This document shows positions 45,450 to 58,029 of a stretch of DNA of 64,000 bases, piece after piece. The position numbers and the translations under genes were made by a program. This DNA is from Anniella stebbinsi (lineage: Eukaryota > Chordata > Lepidosauria > Squamata > Anniellidae). Each line of letters opens with the position of its first letter. The stretch's first letter is position 1. The notes below the pieces were generated by a model that worked only from the letters and a program-made list of their open reading frames with translations, ran no database searches and was not told where the DNA came from. The DNA is taken from NCBI GenBank assembly GCA_029215795.1, contig JARDYH010000004.1:206006017-206070016 (forward strand). The letters are read 5' to 3'.

Positions 45450-45539
45450 CAGTAATAGAATGAATATCTGGAGTGGCAGCATCACAGAAACAGGATCTGC
45501 TCTGCATGTGTATATTGGAATGCCTGGACAAATCCTCAA

Positions 45540-45885
45540 TAGAATCATAGAATAGTGGAGCAGGAAGGGGCCTTTATGGCAATCGAGTCCAACCCCTGCT
45601 CAAGGCAAGATTCCACCTTAAAGTATCCCTGACAGATGGCTGTCCAGCTGCATCTTGAATGCCTCCAGTATGGGAAAGCCCACCACCTCCCTAGGTAATT
45701 GGTTCCATTGTTGTATTGCTCCAACAGTCAGGAAGTTTTTCCTGATGTCCAGCTGGAATCTGGCTTCCTACATCTTGAGCCCATTATTCCGTGCCCTGCA
45801 CTCTGGGATGACCGAGAAGAGATCCTGGCTCTCCCCTGTATCTGCAGAGGGATCTATCTACATGACTGGGATTGTTCAAGTATTC
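45540..45885 (-). mobile_element. CR1 LINE 3' end, classic type
   Basis: Starts with the CR1 octamer tail in reverse ('agaatcatagaatag'), then 'gagtccaacccctgctcaa', 'ctgacagatggctgtccagc', 'aggaagtttttcctgatgtc', 'gagcccattattccg' and 'gagaagagatcc'. This is the well-known amniote CR1 3' region, a different subfamily from the copies at 6904 and 29145. Confidence 0.9.
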
Positions 45886-48279
45886 TAAACATCCCCCGCC
45901 CCACTCACTTGCACAGTTTAAAACTGTCTTACATATTCCTAGCAGACACTTCATCGTATCTGCTGTACTAACATCATCCTTTATCCAAGGTACCAATATG
46001 GGCACTACTGCAGAAGGTGGAGTGCAGGTCTGTTTCTCTTCCTAGGGGGTCTTCAGTGACATCTCATCAATGGACCACTGTCCCATTTGCCGCACTCCAA
46101 CTCTGTCCCCAACACCCATTTACAAAATCATTTAAAAAGTGACTTTGTTGTAACTTCATCACAGTGGTTCTATGGATTGTCCCATGAGATGATTCTATGT
46201 GTATATGGGCTGTAGTTAATAACTTCTGGCCTGCCTTGGCACAACTTACTGCCATTTTTAAAATGCCCAACACCTTTTCCCTGATCAGACCCCACCGGAG
46301 AAGCATGTGTATACTCTGTCTTAACCCCTGGAATTCTCTAAACACTAACAGGAGCTCTTACCTGGAAGAGGTGTAATTACCCAGGTCTGGTGCCCAAAGT
46401 CATTCATGCCTTGCTCAGCTCTGATTGGCCTATGGCACACGAGGTTACTGAGGTGGAGGATTTACATTCGTAGAAGAACTGAGACCAACTGAGAACACTC
46501 TTTTTGGGCTGCAGGAGACTGAGAGGTGCCCTGAAGCTTCTCCAGGATAATTCTGTCCAATTGTTTTGTGGCTACCACCTTTCAAGAGCAGAGCAAAACT
46601 GTTGCCACACTTGAATTAGCCATTAACATAGGAATCCTGTCAATACCTACTCAGCATCCTCCACCCTGTACTCTCACCATGAAAGGTTTGGCTGTGATTA
46701 TAATGTTCTCCACCATTTCACAGGTTGAATTTTAGACTGGTTTTATTCCCTTCTATAAGTTCAGCTCTGTCCTGGCTAGCGTTGGACACAGAGAAAGCAG
46801 CCAGTCAATCAGGTGATCAAGAAGGCTCTGGCATAAGGAAACTAAACTGGCAAGGCAAGGGTCATGTTTCATCAGCAGTTATGCTGGGTGAACAAGAAGC
46901 CCCAAAAGGGCTTGGACAGCATTCTGCAGGAGATGCTAGGGTGGAGTAGTTCCTCGAGGAAGGAGCTGTTGTTGCAGTAAAGGACTAGCAAAAACGGAGG
47001 GCTTAAATAGGCCGTCAACTCAAGTCCCGCCTCCCACTGGTTACTGACTGCAACCGTAAAGGGCCCATGCTCATTTCTGAAGCCTTATGCTCCTATGTAT
47101 CTGAAGGACCTGATAAGTTTTGGAAGAGCCATTGTTAGAGGCTGAGGTTGATGGGACTGCTGAGTCCTTGGGTCTGAAAGATGCTTCCAGGATCCACTAC
47201 GCTCCTGCCAGGAGTGAAGTGACCAGTATCTCATTGGGCTTAGAGTCCCCTTTAGAATGATGCTGAGCCTTCAGACCTGGGCCCAGGAAAAATGGTCCCA
47301 ACTCCTCCATACAAACACACACATACAGCGGGAGAGGGAGGAAACTAGATTCCTAGTGAGGGGGTTCTAGAAGCCTTGCCTTCCCCTTGACATGCCAATT
47401 ATTATATGCAGGAATTGTTTTTCATGAGGGAGTTGTAATAGCAGCATAAATCAGTAGCATGTTCATGCAACCACATTGGAGACCACTGCTGAAAGCACCA
47501 GTGTAATCTCACCAAACCTTGGCCTCCCAGATGAAAACATATCTCACCAGTTCTGAAACATCTGCATCGGTTACCAGTTAGTTTCTCACCCAGTTTTGAC
47601 TTTTAAAACCCTTCAATGAACTGGGCCCTGATCATCTCAGGAAATATCTTATAAAATATAAGCCTCCAGGGTTTCAAGATCTACTGATGAAGCCCTGCAC
47701 TGTAGCCTGGGTTGTAGAGTTCTGCTATGGTCCAATTTTGAAAAGAGGTCTGAATATGTCAAATTTCACAAGGTAGCCAGACAGGAAAGAGTTAGTACTG
47801 CGGAGAGCTTCAAGCAGTGCTGGGGCTGGAAGCCAGACTAGATTTTCTGTATGTTGCTCCAACAAATCTTAGAGTCTGAGGATGGCAATGTGAACTCCTC
47901 TGGATGCAGGGAAGCCAGCCTGTAGGGTCTTTCTGGAGAACTGGTGTATTGGAAGTGCAGAAGATTATTCTATTTCAAGGAGATAGTGACATGGTATCAT
48001 CTTCTTTTATACCTGCTTCTCCTCTTAGGCCTGAACCTTCAGGCCTAGCAAAGGGTTAAAGAGCTATCAATGTTTTAGCTAAATCTCCTGATCCTCAAGG
48101 CCACATCTGCCTTGGGATGGGACAGCCTTGGAATGCAGGAGGGTCCCAGCTTGGCTGCTGTCCACTCGCTTTTAGTGATGGAAAGCAGGGAGGGCCTCTC
48201 TCTGAATCAGCTTAGCTGCCAGCCATTCGCTGTTAGCAAAGGTAAGGAGTATATTAGCACCAAGATTGGAGCTTAAGAT
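45886..48279. other. Mostly unannotated, with old retroelement traces
   Basis: 47555-47715 (plus) keeps a LINE ORF2-like trace (His-Leu-x-x-Leu-Pro-Val followed by a degraded TYKAL-like stretch) with stops. 46930-47060 has an LTR-like texture, including a minus-strand TATA-like motif near 47006, but no ends. Nothing else was recognised. Confidence 0.35.
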
Positions 48280-48620
48280 TGTCACACCCCAGGTGTGATC
48301 AATTAAGGGTGGTGTACAAGCTGCACGTAGTCCAGGAGAAGATATGTATAAAAAGACTTCCCATAACCCGTAAGGGGGGCTGACGTTTGTTGGGTGTTGG
48401 AAGTTGCTGAAGGAGTTGCTGGAAGCTGAAGAAGGAGAGAGGCTGGTTGCTGGAAGTTGCAGGTGAGGGGAGAGGCTGATGGAGAGGCTGGAGATGTGCT
48501 GATCAATTTAGGTGTGAGTTACAACATTGCTTAGCCATAATATTCAACTTGCTAGATAATAAATCTGTAAACTTTCACCACTTGTGTTGCGATTTGCTTC
48601 TGATAAGTATAAAGATCTCT
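48280..48620 (+). mobile_element. LTR-like sequence, 3' limit unknown
   Basis: Begins TGTCACACCC, has 'tatgtataaaaag' near 48343 and an AATAAA near 48560 followed by a T/G-rich stretch, spaced as in a U3-R-U5 unit. Between them are 'gttgctggaag' repeats. No matching end or target duplication was found, so this may be an LTR fragment or a chance arrangement. Confidence 0.4.
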
Positions 48621-49078
48621 TTTTGTATTTGGCAAAACCACTGGATCCTGGGGTGCTTCATGATGCCTTTCTGTAGCTGAGTCATCTCCCTGAACCATTA
48701 ATTCTAGAGCCTCTTCTTCTGAGGACAAGGGATTGGAATCCTCTGAGGATGAGGATCCGGGATCCTGGTCCATGAAAACTAATCTGGCTGATGTACTGTT
48801 TGCAGACAGAAGATTTAGCGCTTCTGGGACAACCAGAAATTAGCAAGAATAGGTGATTCCAGAATGTGGGCATGTTGGTGGAGCCCCCAATCATGAAATG
48901 AGTTTTTCTGCTCATTTCGGGGCTTCCTTTGGGAAGCACTAAATCACTGTTGCCCAAGCGGTGGGTTCTATTGCACAAGCAGTAGTTACTGCCCTATGTC
49001 TCCAGAGCTTTAGCATGCAAAACTTCAAGACATGCATCTATATTCTTCTTTGGCCTCATCTCAAAGACAACTTTCAGA

Positions 49079-49290
49079 CCCTGTTCAGAAGACATATTAA
49101 GTGACGGTGGTTAAGCATCTTGAGCTAAACATTATGGCTTAGCATGTCGTGTGAACCATGGCTTAGCGTGTTGTGTGAACCATTCCTAACCATGGTGACT
49201 ACATAACCACAGTTTAGACATGCTCATTAACCATTTACTGCAAAAGGTTAGTGGCTTAACCATGACTTAGCATGTAGTCTGAACAGGCCC
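49079..49290. mobile_element. Palindromic MITE, CTGTTCAGACAACA family, 212 bp
   Basis: Ends 'ccctgttcagaagacat' and 'atgtagtctgaacaggccc' are inverse. Inside, 'ccatggcttagcgtgttgtg' and 'taaccatgacttagcatg' occur in both orientations. In reverse orientation it matches 12674-12832, including 'taaccatggtgactacataa'. Confidence 0.75.
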
Positions 49291-49869
49291 ACAATATTTT
49301 TTCTTTCTTTCTCCAAGTGTTTGGAATTTAACTGGAAATAGACTTAAATTGTTGCTTTGTTTCCGAATTCTTTTATTGAAATGCTCAATAATGTTATGTG
49401 TGTTAATTTTTAATTGTTTTATGGTTTGCAAACTGTCTTGGGAGCATTTCAGTTAAAATGACATACAGAGATGTGGCAAATAAAATTTAAGCAATAGGAA
49501 AGCAATGCTTTGGGATTCCTTTTCTATGTTAACAGCTGGAAAATCAGGACGACATATAATATATGAATCACTGTTTGATCCCTGTTTCTAGAGGTAACTA
49601 AGTCTAAATCTAGCAAAAGCCATTTAGTTTCCCATCTAATTATGCAAACTACTAGAGTCTCAGATGATAGCTGTTTGTTTATTCTTACTGTCTGCACAAC
49701 TTTCAAACCTTCTGGCCTAAAATTAACCCTACTGCATGTGCAAGAAACATCCTGAGTCATTACATGGCAACTCACATTACATTGGACAAGTGTAGTAAAA
49801 CATTCTACATGCTACATTCTTTAGAGGCTTTTGGTTTTAGCTAGGTAAGGTTAACATACATCTTTACCA

Positions 49870-49965
49870 CTGAATTCCTACACATGTCTACTCAGAGGTA
49901 ATTCTCAGTTCTCCTAGGGTACGCCATTGAGTATCCCCAGGTGTGCATAGGATTGCAGCCTATAA
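49870..49965. repeat. Short palindromic TTACTC-type repeat
   Basis: 'cacatgtctactcagaggta' and 'gtgtgcataggattgcagcct' bracket a degraded centre. The same family as 295-525 and 4748-4835. Confidence 0.45.
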
Positions 49966-50180
49966 GAATCTTGCAATATAATAGAATCACCATTTAAAAT
50001 AAGTGCACCGTAATTATTCTAGCAAAATTATATTAATTTCAAAATCAGTAATGCATGTTAGGCTCACAGTGCAACATTTTAACATCTCAGATGCATGAAG
50101 AGAGATATTGTTCCTGTTGGTGTAGTGAATTTTCATGTAGGGAATGAGGGCTATTGTCAAGACATCTACTATTTTCTTTT

Positions 50181-50910
50181 TGTGATCTAGCTGCCTGTAA
50201 AAACTTGTTTTTTAAAAAAAAAACATGGGCCTGCACACACTCACTAAACCACCTGAGTGCATTATCCCATGCTGTTCTGGTCTCAAGGTCTTTCAAGGCC
50301 AGAGCAGAACTCTTGCCAATTAGACTGATTTCAGCTGGGCTGCTGTGAAAACTTCCCACCCACTGACCCACTCCCACACTATTCAGAGTCCACCTCACAT
50401 TTGTCAATGGCTTTTGAGTATAAAATAAGGGGGCTATGTCTGCCCTTCATCTTTGTTTGGTTTTGTTTGTCTTTGTCTTTGTACTGCTTTCAGCTTCTGA
50501 CTTTGAATCTCATCTTATGGACCCTGTTATGTATGAAAACCTGTGCTTAGGTACGTATAGACAGGTTTAGGTAGCTTTTATTTTCTGACTGAAGTATTGT
50601 TTCCAAACTGACTCTGGTTCTTGCAAGCCCTTTTGCTTTATTTCTTTTTCAATAAATTTAACAATGACTTCAAGTGTTGTGTGTGCTTTCTTCCAAGTAA
50701 GCCTTGGTCCTAAATCCAGAACTTTCTGCTTGGTTGTTGCTACTGTTTAAAGTTTCAGGCCTAGGGCTTTGAAATAGAAAATGCCACTTTGGACTGATAT
50801 TTCATAAGCCCTAGGAGTGTCCTGTAATGTTTGAGAGTACTCTGGCTCAGCCAGGCTGAGGTCCTGGCAGCCTACTTCCCTGCCTACACTATTGAGAGCT
50901 AGGTCAAGGA
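50181..50910 (+). mobile_element. LTR-like repeat, copy B (empty site)
   Basis: The uninterrupted homologue of 2473-2904 plus 4050-4370. It has a TATA-like 'gtataaaataag' near 50419, an AATAAA near 50652, then 'agtgttgtgtgtgctttctt', 'aatccagaactttctgctt' and 'ggagtgtcctgta'. At 50590-50610 'gtattgtttccaaact' is continuous, proving that the sequence at 2905-4049 in copy A was inserted. Outer ends are approximate. Confidence 0.7.
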
Positions 50911-53035
50911 CCACATCATAGCTTCATGGATGAGGTCATACCTTAACTCAGTCTTCCCCAACCTGCAACCCTCCAGATGTTTGGACAGAAAGAGTTTCAA
51001 CATCCCTGCCTCAGAGAGATCCTGAGAAATGGATACTTTATACTTTGGAAGCCTTGAACAATTTTTTCACTGATCCATGCAGGAGTATTAGGGACAAGCT
51101 ACATGTGACCAAGCATCATGCATAATTTAGCTCTTTGGTATGGTCCACATGGTTGGCATCTATTAGCACAGACATAACATTGTGCAAACACTAATCTTTC
51201 CAAATATTTTGCAAAACGACACTTGTACCTTCCAACGTTCTCAGCTTTTCCAACTGTGTAACAACAAGCGTGATTCAGTATCATGGCTAGATAAAACCAG
51301 GATTAAGGGATTAGACACAGGAGGGTTTACAAATTTGTGTATATTCATTTCAAACACAATGTCACTCATCTGGGATGAAGCACACTGGGGACACGCTTAA
51401 TTTTCAATACTTTTCAAGGAAATTATAAAATTTTAACAGATGCTTCGAGCTTGGAAGTTGCTATGATCAAAACAACAAAGGAATTTGCTGTCAATTTCAA
51501 AGTCTCATAGAAAAGATAAAGAAGAGATTAGCAGCTCTCCTACCTCCTGCAGGAGAATGCAAAGTTGGGGTAGGGGAAATTGAGGGCAGAAGAAGGAATG
51601 ATACAAAAGGAAACCAAATGACTGAAGACTGGGGGGGGATTATAAAAACCAATCGACTTGTTTGTGATAAGAAGGATTAAACACTAATAAGAACCTGGAT
51701 AAATAGATAGATTCAAATGACCCTGGAAATTAGTAAAAGGACAGAGATTATCCAGGATTTAAATATTACCGTTTGTTCTAAATCTGCAGTGAAATTAGTT
51801 AATAGTTGGATTCAAACAGCCCTCAACCCTGGAATCTTTGAAAACTAAATGTATTCTGCTATGCTTTTTATATATAGTGACTTGTATCTGCTAGTCATAA
51901 GCCATTTGCCCACTCCCAAGTAGGGTTAAAGTGGAGTGGAGGATAGGGGTGTGCACATAAACCCCACCCCCAATGTCCCCCTGCAACAGGCTGTGAGCTG
52001 AAAACCTTACAGGGGTCCCATGGTTGTGAACCCTGCTTTATCAGGGCTTTCGATCAGGAACGCTCTGAAAGCACATGGATTATTTTGTTGGGGCAGGGCT
52101 GGAGAAATGACAAGGTGAGTAGCACAAACTTCCAAACCGAGGAGGGGAGAAGAAGAATAGAGGTTTTAGAAGGATGGCCCAACCCACTTCCAGGCAACCA
52201 GAAGTGTGTGTGACCAAGATGCTGCAAAGCAAACAGGGGCAAAAACATAAAATAAAAAAGGCAATGAGCCCAACTCAATAGGAGGAGGCAAGAACCAATG
52301 TATACTTCAAATTAAGAGTCCTGAAGATACTCCTGGAAGGAGTGGGGGCAGCAAATTGCTGAGTTGTTGTCTGCCTGCTGCTGGTGCAACATCTTCTGTC
52401 CTTGGCTGGTCAGCTCCCATGCTGATTCAGCACACCTTGCCTTGGACCTGCCTTGCCACTATTGACTTGCTGGATAGCTCTCCAGCACTGCCAGTACAAC
52501 AGGGAATCTAGCCAAACTGCTCAGAACTGGTAGCAATGGGATTTAAGCATAAAGAATGTGTCCATTATGAAGCAAATCCAGGAATTCTATACATGAAGAG
52601 GTTGGCTTGCAGCTACAATTGGTGGACACATTTCAAGAAAGATATGGGAAATAAATATAGCATGCCAGTGTCAAGTGCATCAATAGAACCTGGTTTTGGA
52701 TCTAATGCTAACTTGCAAACAAAAATGGTTTTGAACTAACTGCATAAATTGGCACAAATTTTAGGCATAATTAGACCTGAGGGCTTAAATAATCTTGCTC
52801 TATATTAAACTTCCCACTTATTTTTCCTTGTGGCCTATTAACGACAAGAAGGATTTGCTACTGTTTACAATTAGACATGAGTGATTAGCAGCTGGATTTT
52901 TTTTTTACTTTCCTTGAAGTTGCTAGTTAATAATAAGTGTGATTGATTGTGGTTGTGATGATAGCAATAATAATAAAATAATAACAATAACAACAACAAC
53001 AACAATAATGCAATAATGCATGTTTAAAAGAAGCA
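50911..53035. other. Mostly unannotated
   Basis: 50948-51000 is a fragment of the 138-bp hAT-type MITE. 51946 has an isolated TAGGGGTGTGCAC, the terminus of the 1847-bp element at 26486, without an obvious partner. A mixed (AAT/AAC)n tract lies at 52967-53015. Confidence 0.4.
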
Positions 53036-54541
53036 GTAGTACGGCCGCTCCTTAAAAAGCCCTCCCTGGATCCCCTGGACCTTAATAATTAATAATCTTC
53101 CATTTTTGGGTAGGGTGATCGAGAGGGCGGTTGCCTCCCAACTCCAAGCACTTTTGGATGATACAGATTTTCTAGACCCATTTCAAACCAGCTTCAGGGC
53201 AGTATACGGAGTTGAGACCACTATGGTCGCCTTAGTGGATGATCTACGCCTGAGTATTGACAGGGGGAGTGTGACCCTGTTAGTACTCCTGGACCTCTCA
53301 GCGGCTTTTGATACCATCAACCATGGTATCCTTCTGGAACGCCTGAGGGGATTGGGAATAGGGGGCACTGTGCTTCAGTTGTTCTGGTCCTATCTCTCAG
53401 GCAGGTTCCAGATGGTGATGCTTGGGGATAGCTGCTCTTCAAAGAAGGAGCTGCTATGTGGTGTACCACAAGGTGCTATCCTTTCCCCAATGCTATTTAA
53501 CATTTATATGAAACCGCTGGGAGAGATCATCTCGAGGCATGGGGCAGGGTGTTATCAGTATGCTGATGACACCCAAATATATTTCTCTATGCCTTCGACA
53601 ACAGCTTCAGCTAAGGATAGTGTGTCTCCTCTGAATGAATGTTTGGAGGCGGTAATGGGCTGGATGAGGAAAAACAAACTGAAGCTGAATCCAGACAAGA
53701 CAGAGGTGCTTGCTGTCAAAGGCCACAACCTGGGTTTGGAGGTGTGTCAACCAGTTCTGGATGGGGTTACACCCCCCCTGAAAGATTGTGTTTGCAGCTT
53801 GGGGGTACTCCTGGATCCATCGCTCCAAATGACAGCCCAGATAGATGCGACAGCCAGGAGCACCTACTATTAGCTTTGGCTGATATGCCAGCTGAGCCCC
53901 TTCCTAGAGTTGGAAGACCTAAGATGGTAGTGCACACGCTGGTAACTTTGAGGCTCGACTTCTGCAATGCACTGTACATAGGGCTACCTTTGTGCCTAGT
54001 TTGGAAACTTCAACTAGTTCAGAATGTGGCAGCCAGGTTGGTCACTTGTACACCTGGGGGTGACCACATTACACCAGTCTTAAAATCACTCCACTGGCTG
54101 CCAATTAGTTTCCAGGTGAAGTATAAAGTGTTGGTTATTACCTTTAAAGCCCTACATGGTTTGAGACCAGGTTACCTGTGGGATCACCTTCTCCTGTATA
54201 ATCCGCCCCGCACACTCAGGTCCTCTGGGAAAAATTTACTTCAATCAGCCAGAACTAGGCTAATGAGTGTGACCCAGAGGACCTTTCCTTCTGTTGTTCC
54301 CAGACTGTGGAATGGCCTGCCGGCAGAGATTTGAGAACTTAGTAGTCTCCTTGAATTTAAGAGAGCCGTGAAGACTGATCTCTTCCGGCAGGCCTACCTA
54401 GTTGAATTTTAAGATGTTTTAATAATGTATTAGTTTGGTTTGTTTTTAATGTTTTATCTATTTTATGGTCTTTGTATTTATATTTATTGTTGTTTCCCGC
54501 CTCGATCCAGAGGGATAGGCAGGTTAGAAATAAATAAATAA

Positions 54542-54573
<32 letters not shown>
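53036..54573 (+). mobile_element. CR1/L2-group LINE, 5'-truncated, copy 2
   Basis: A 255-codon frame (53106-53873) covers most of the reverse transcriptase: motif A LLVLLDLSAAFDTINH, motif B CGVPQGAILSPMLFN, and motif C QYADDTQIYF with the catalytic Tyr-Ala-Asp-Asp intact, then LNPDKTEVL. The frame is ended by a TAG at 53871; a frameshift near 53925 moves the C-terminal part to another frame (to 54334), where a TGA stops it again. Conserved tail blocks TLRLDFCNALYIGLP and LHWLPISFQVKYKVL are visible. The 3' UTR ends with (AATA)n/(ATT)n at 54527-54573. Inactive. Confidence 0.88.
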
Positions 54574-54574
<1 letters not shown>

Positions 54575-54882
54575 GCTGGGTCAATCACTCACCATTGGCA
54601 AAATGCTACCATCAACTGGCTCCTCAACCAGTGCTAACGCCTGTGAATGAGCAGCCTCTCCCCACCCCCTTTTGCAATGTAATTATTATATGGTAAAGCA
54701 AACAGATTAGCAGCAGGAAGAGAGGACCCATCTAAATGCAGGAAGCAAGAAAGAACAGCTTCAGGCAGGAGATATGATATCTGTTTTATTAATATAAGCT
54801 CATTTGTTGAAGTGTCCCTTTGTTGCTCTTATGTAACAAATATACCTATAAGTTGGTGGTTCCATTTTCAGTAGGGCTGTGG

Positions 54883-55060
54883 AGCCATTCCGGGTTTCAG
54901 TCAGAACCAGCCAGAGCTCTAAAGGAGCTATCCAAGGTGCTGAGCCTTGTCCCAAAATAGGTCCAGCACCTTGAATAGTTCCTTTAGAGCTCTGACTGAA
55001 ATCCAGAATGAATTCACAGCCTCACTGAAATCTGAGCCATCAGCCTCCACTGACTTTGAA
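54883..55060. mobile_element. Palindromic MITE-like element
   Basis: 'gtttcagtcaga', 'gagctctaaaggagctat' and 'ccaaggtgctg' on the left are mirrored by 'ccagcaccttgaatag', 'cctttagagctctgact' and 'gaaatccag' on the right, between GGCTGTG and CACAGCC ends. Related to 1797-1946, with which similarity continues past the palindrome ('gagccatcagcct'). Confidence 0.65.
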
Positions 55061-56149
55061 TTGGTTGGAGAGGCGGAGCCATGGTGGCTGAGATGAGCTA
55101 CTGTATCAGGACTTTAAAGGAGGAAAGGTAGGTAACATGAAGCAATGAGGACGGCTATGGAAGCCATTTTGTGATGGTACCCACAACTCTAATATGTTGA
55201 GAGAATGTTTGGGTTGCGTAGGGTTATTTTGTTGTTGTTGCTGTTGTTGTTTTTAAAGAAAGATACAAATTAATGTGAAAATAAAATAGAACTGTGGGTA
55301 AAAGCATGACATACTAATGAAGACCAGAAATAGACAGATACATTTATCTCAGGGATTCCAAACCTTTGTGGGTCAGTAGGCACGTTTAAGGGGGTATTAT
55401 GGGCACTCTTACAAAATGGATGTCATGGTGAGCATGGTTGGTCACAAAACACTCATTTCCCAGAAGGCAAACTGGTGAAACAAAAAGAAAAGCAACTTGC
55501 CCAAGGACCTAGATACAAGGCAGAGGTGGGGTCTGAGCTACAAAAAAAAAAAAAAACCCTTTCTTTTGAACCCAATAAGGATGGTGCTGGAGGTGCGGCA
55601 CTTTGCTTTGCAGCATGCATGCCACACTAAACAAAATTATTTTAAAAGAAATACTAAGAAATACAGTAAAAATCAGGAGGAGCAGAGAGCCTGGTAGGTA
55701 CCAAGAGAGTTGTGTATGAGCACTTTGATACCCACAGGCAGCATTTCGGAGACCCCAGGTCTCTCTCAAGGAACATGTAGGCTGCAATCCAGAATCCAGT
55801 GCACAGTGAAGGCTATTGTTTGTCACTAGTCACAGAAGATTCAGTGCTATGAGTACACCTGTTTTATTTTGTTTTTTATCATGGCTGGCTCATTGGATGA
55901 TGGACACAGGATGTACAGTTTTTGTCATTTGTGTTAATAATAATAGTACTTTCCCAACTCAAGTTTGTGCTATGGGAATACATTATGTAGCACATCCGAT
56001 CCATATCGACCTCTTGAATTTTGATTAGTGTGCAGGTAACTAGGTTACTGTGTCCTGCAGGTCTACAAGTAAACTATGAATGAACTGCTTGTCTCCATTA
56101 AGGTGTCAAACTGTCAAATTCCACAAGGGCAGCTAATAGCTCCCAATTT
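55061..56149. other. No recognisable gene
   Basis: Contains a poly(A) at 55543-55555 and otherwise ordinary sequence. Small open frames only. Confidence 0.4.
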
Positions 56150-56154
56150 TTACT

Positions 56155-56277
56155 GCTGCTTTAAAACGGTTTTAAATGGTTTATAATGGTTTTGAGAACT
56201 GTTGGGGCCCAGGATGCACTCCATATACAGTTTTCAAAATGCTTTCAAAGTGTTTTATCCTGCATGTGTAGATAGGC
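56155..56277. mobile_element. Small MITE, uninterrupted copy
   Basis: 'ctgctgctttaaaac', 'aaatggtttataatgg', 'actgttggggcccagg', 'actccatatacagttttcaa', ending 'gtgtagataggctc'. It is the intact relative of the MITE split by the LINE at 16484. The left terminus is lost. Confidence 0.6.
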
Positions 56278-56730
56278 TCACAGAGAGATTGCCAAATATC
56301 TCCCAACCGTTAGCTTCAGTTGAGGAAACATCAGCCAACCTTTATGGACTATTCACCAGCAATCTACCTATTCGGATGATGATATGTTTGTTACTCAAAG
56401 GTTTCTTTCACTGTTGATGGAGATTGATCTAGGAACAGCTATCACGGAGTCTACCAAGGATGGGAACAACCAAGCAATTGCATTATAATTGTAACCGTCA
56501 TGTCAAAAGAAATGGCTGCCATCGCCAATAGCACCAGAGAAGAAAGCTTTGGCATCTGCCACTGAACAAGCCAAAAAGTGTTTCCCTCTGTTCCTACTGG
56601 GATTGAAAACACTGCTTTATCTTTAAGCTTCTTTTTGCCTCACAGGGATTTAAGTGTTGCTACTATTCTGTAATGTATTTATTTCTTATCTTTGATAGTC
56701 ATTGATGCTCCTCTAAAATTCCTGCACAGT

Positions 56731-57492
56731 TAGGGTGACCATATGAAAAGGAGGACAGAGCTCCTGTATCTTTATTTATTTATTTATTTATTTATTACAT
56801 TTGTATACCGCCCCATAGCCGAAGCTCTCTGGGCGGTTTACATAGGATAAAAACAATTACAAAAAATATACAAAAATTAAAACAGCAAAAACATACAACA
56901 TACACACAATCTGTACATTTAAAACCACTACAACACCCCCCAAAACTACAAAAAACAAAAACAAACCCAGGCTCCTCAGATATTGCCAAATGCCTGAGAA
57001 AAGAGGAAAGTCTTAACCAGGCGCCGAAAAGATAACAATGTTGGCACCAGGCGGGCCTCGTCAGGGAGATCGTTCCACAATTGGGGGGCCACCACAGAGA
57101 AGGCCCTCTCTCTTGTTGCCGACCTCCGAGCTTCCCTCGGAGTAGGCACTCGGAGGAGGGCCTTAAATGTTGAACGTAGTGTTCGGGTAGGTTCCTCCAT
57201 ATGAAAAGGAGGACAGGGCTCCTTTTCATATGTATAGGAAAGAGAATTTCAGCAGGTGTAATTTGTATGCATGCAGCACCTGGTGAAATTCCCTCTTCAT
57301 CACAACAGTTAAAGCTGCAGGAACCCTGCCCTCTTTTGCATCTGGTCACTCTAGTATAGCTCCTGAAGCTTTAACTGTTGTGATGAAGAGGGAATTTCAC
57401 CATACATACAACTGAGACCTTGTGAAATTTTCTTTTCTATGCAACTGTTAAAGATACAGAAGCCCTGTCCTCCTTTTCATAGGGTCACCCTA
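56731..57492 (+). mobile_element. 320-bp-family MITE, subfamily A, split by a LINE
   Basis: The left end is TAGGGTGACCATATG and the right end is GGGTCACCCTA. Before and after the LINE, MITE sequence is duplicated over 27 bp. The right half has lost about 15 bp of its inner loop. The inner terminus 'ggtcactctagtatag' has majority orientation. Confidence 0.88.
56766..57196 (-). mobile_element. CR1/L2-group LINE 3' end with 27-bp target duplication
   Basis: The minus strand, from 57196 leftward, encodes the ORF2 end: PTRTLRSTFKALLRVPTPRE, TRERAFSVVAPQLWNDLP, KTFLFSQAF. A 3' UTR and a (TTTA)n tail on the left (56771-56797) follow. Target-site copies at 56739-56765 and 57197-57223 are identical at 26 of 27 positions. 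This is the same LINE family as 16484-17883. Confidence 0.9.
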
Positions 57493-57914
57493 TGTAGATC
57501 TTTCGCCCTGTCCCAATTTAATTAGGGTTCCTTGTTGTTTCTTGGTTTGCTCAGTCTTCTAAATTGCCATTCTGCTGTAAACCAATCAGCCATACTACTC
57601 TAGCTCTTTCTCTGAAAGGCCTTCTGTCATCTTGCTCACATAGAAACCTAGATTCTTTTCCAATTTGCACTGCTACTACTGCTGCTCCTTCTTATGCTTC
57701 ATTAATGTTTTCCCATTCTTCCTGCCCTCACCTGAGGTGAATCTTCTTTTTGCATTTTCTTGCCAATTTCCAAGTTCTCTCCCCGCCAACACCTCCCAAA
57801 TGCATCTCCGCTCCTTTTCATATATCAAGTTTTGTGGCTTATCCTTCCAGCTTTTCTTTATCCTTGCTTTTTCAGACTTTGTCCTAGCTTGCTATTATCC
57901 TCTGTTCTTTTCCT

Positions 57915-57930
57915 ACTTTTATTATTATTA

Positions 57931-57968
<38 letters not shown>
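57915..57968. repeat. (ATT)n microsatellite
   Basis: About 50 bp of TTA/ATT repeats with one interruption. It explains the poly-Leu and poly-Ile open frames over it. Confidence 0.95.
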
Positions 57969-58029
57969 CCCTAGCTTATTGACTTGAATTCTGAATATTC
58001 TGTTTAACGTTTTCTCTTTTTTGGCTTCA

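Noticed and set aside
48552..48773. Acidic minus-strand frame (Glu/Ser-rich)
   Set aside because: It has a suggestive composition, and a similar acidic frame occurs at 59354-59560, but no conserved motif links them, and this one overlaps the LTR-like sequence.
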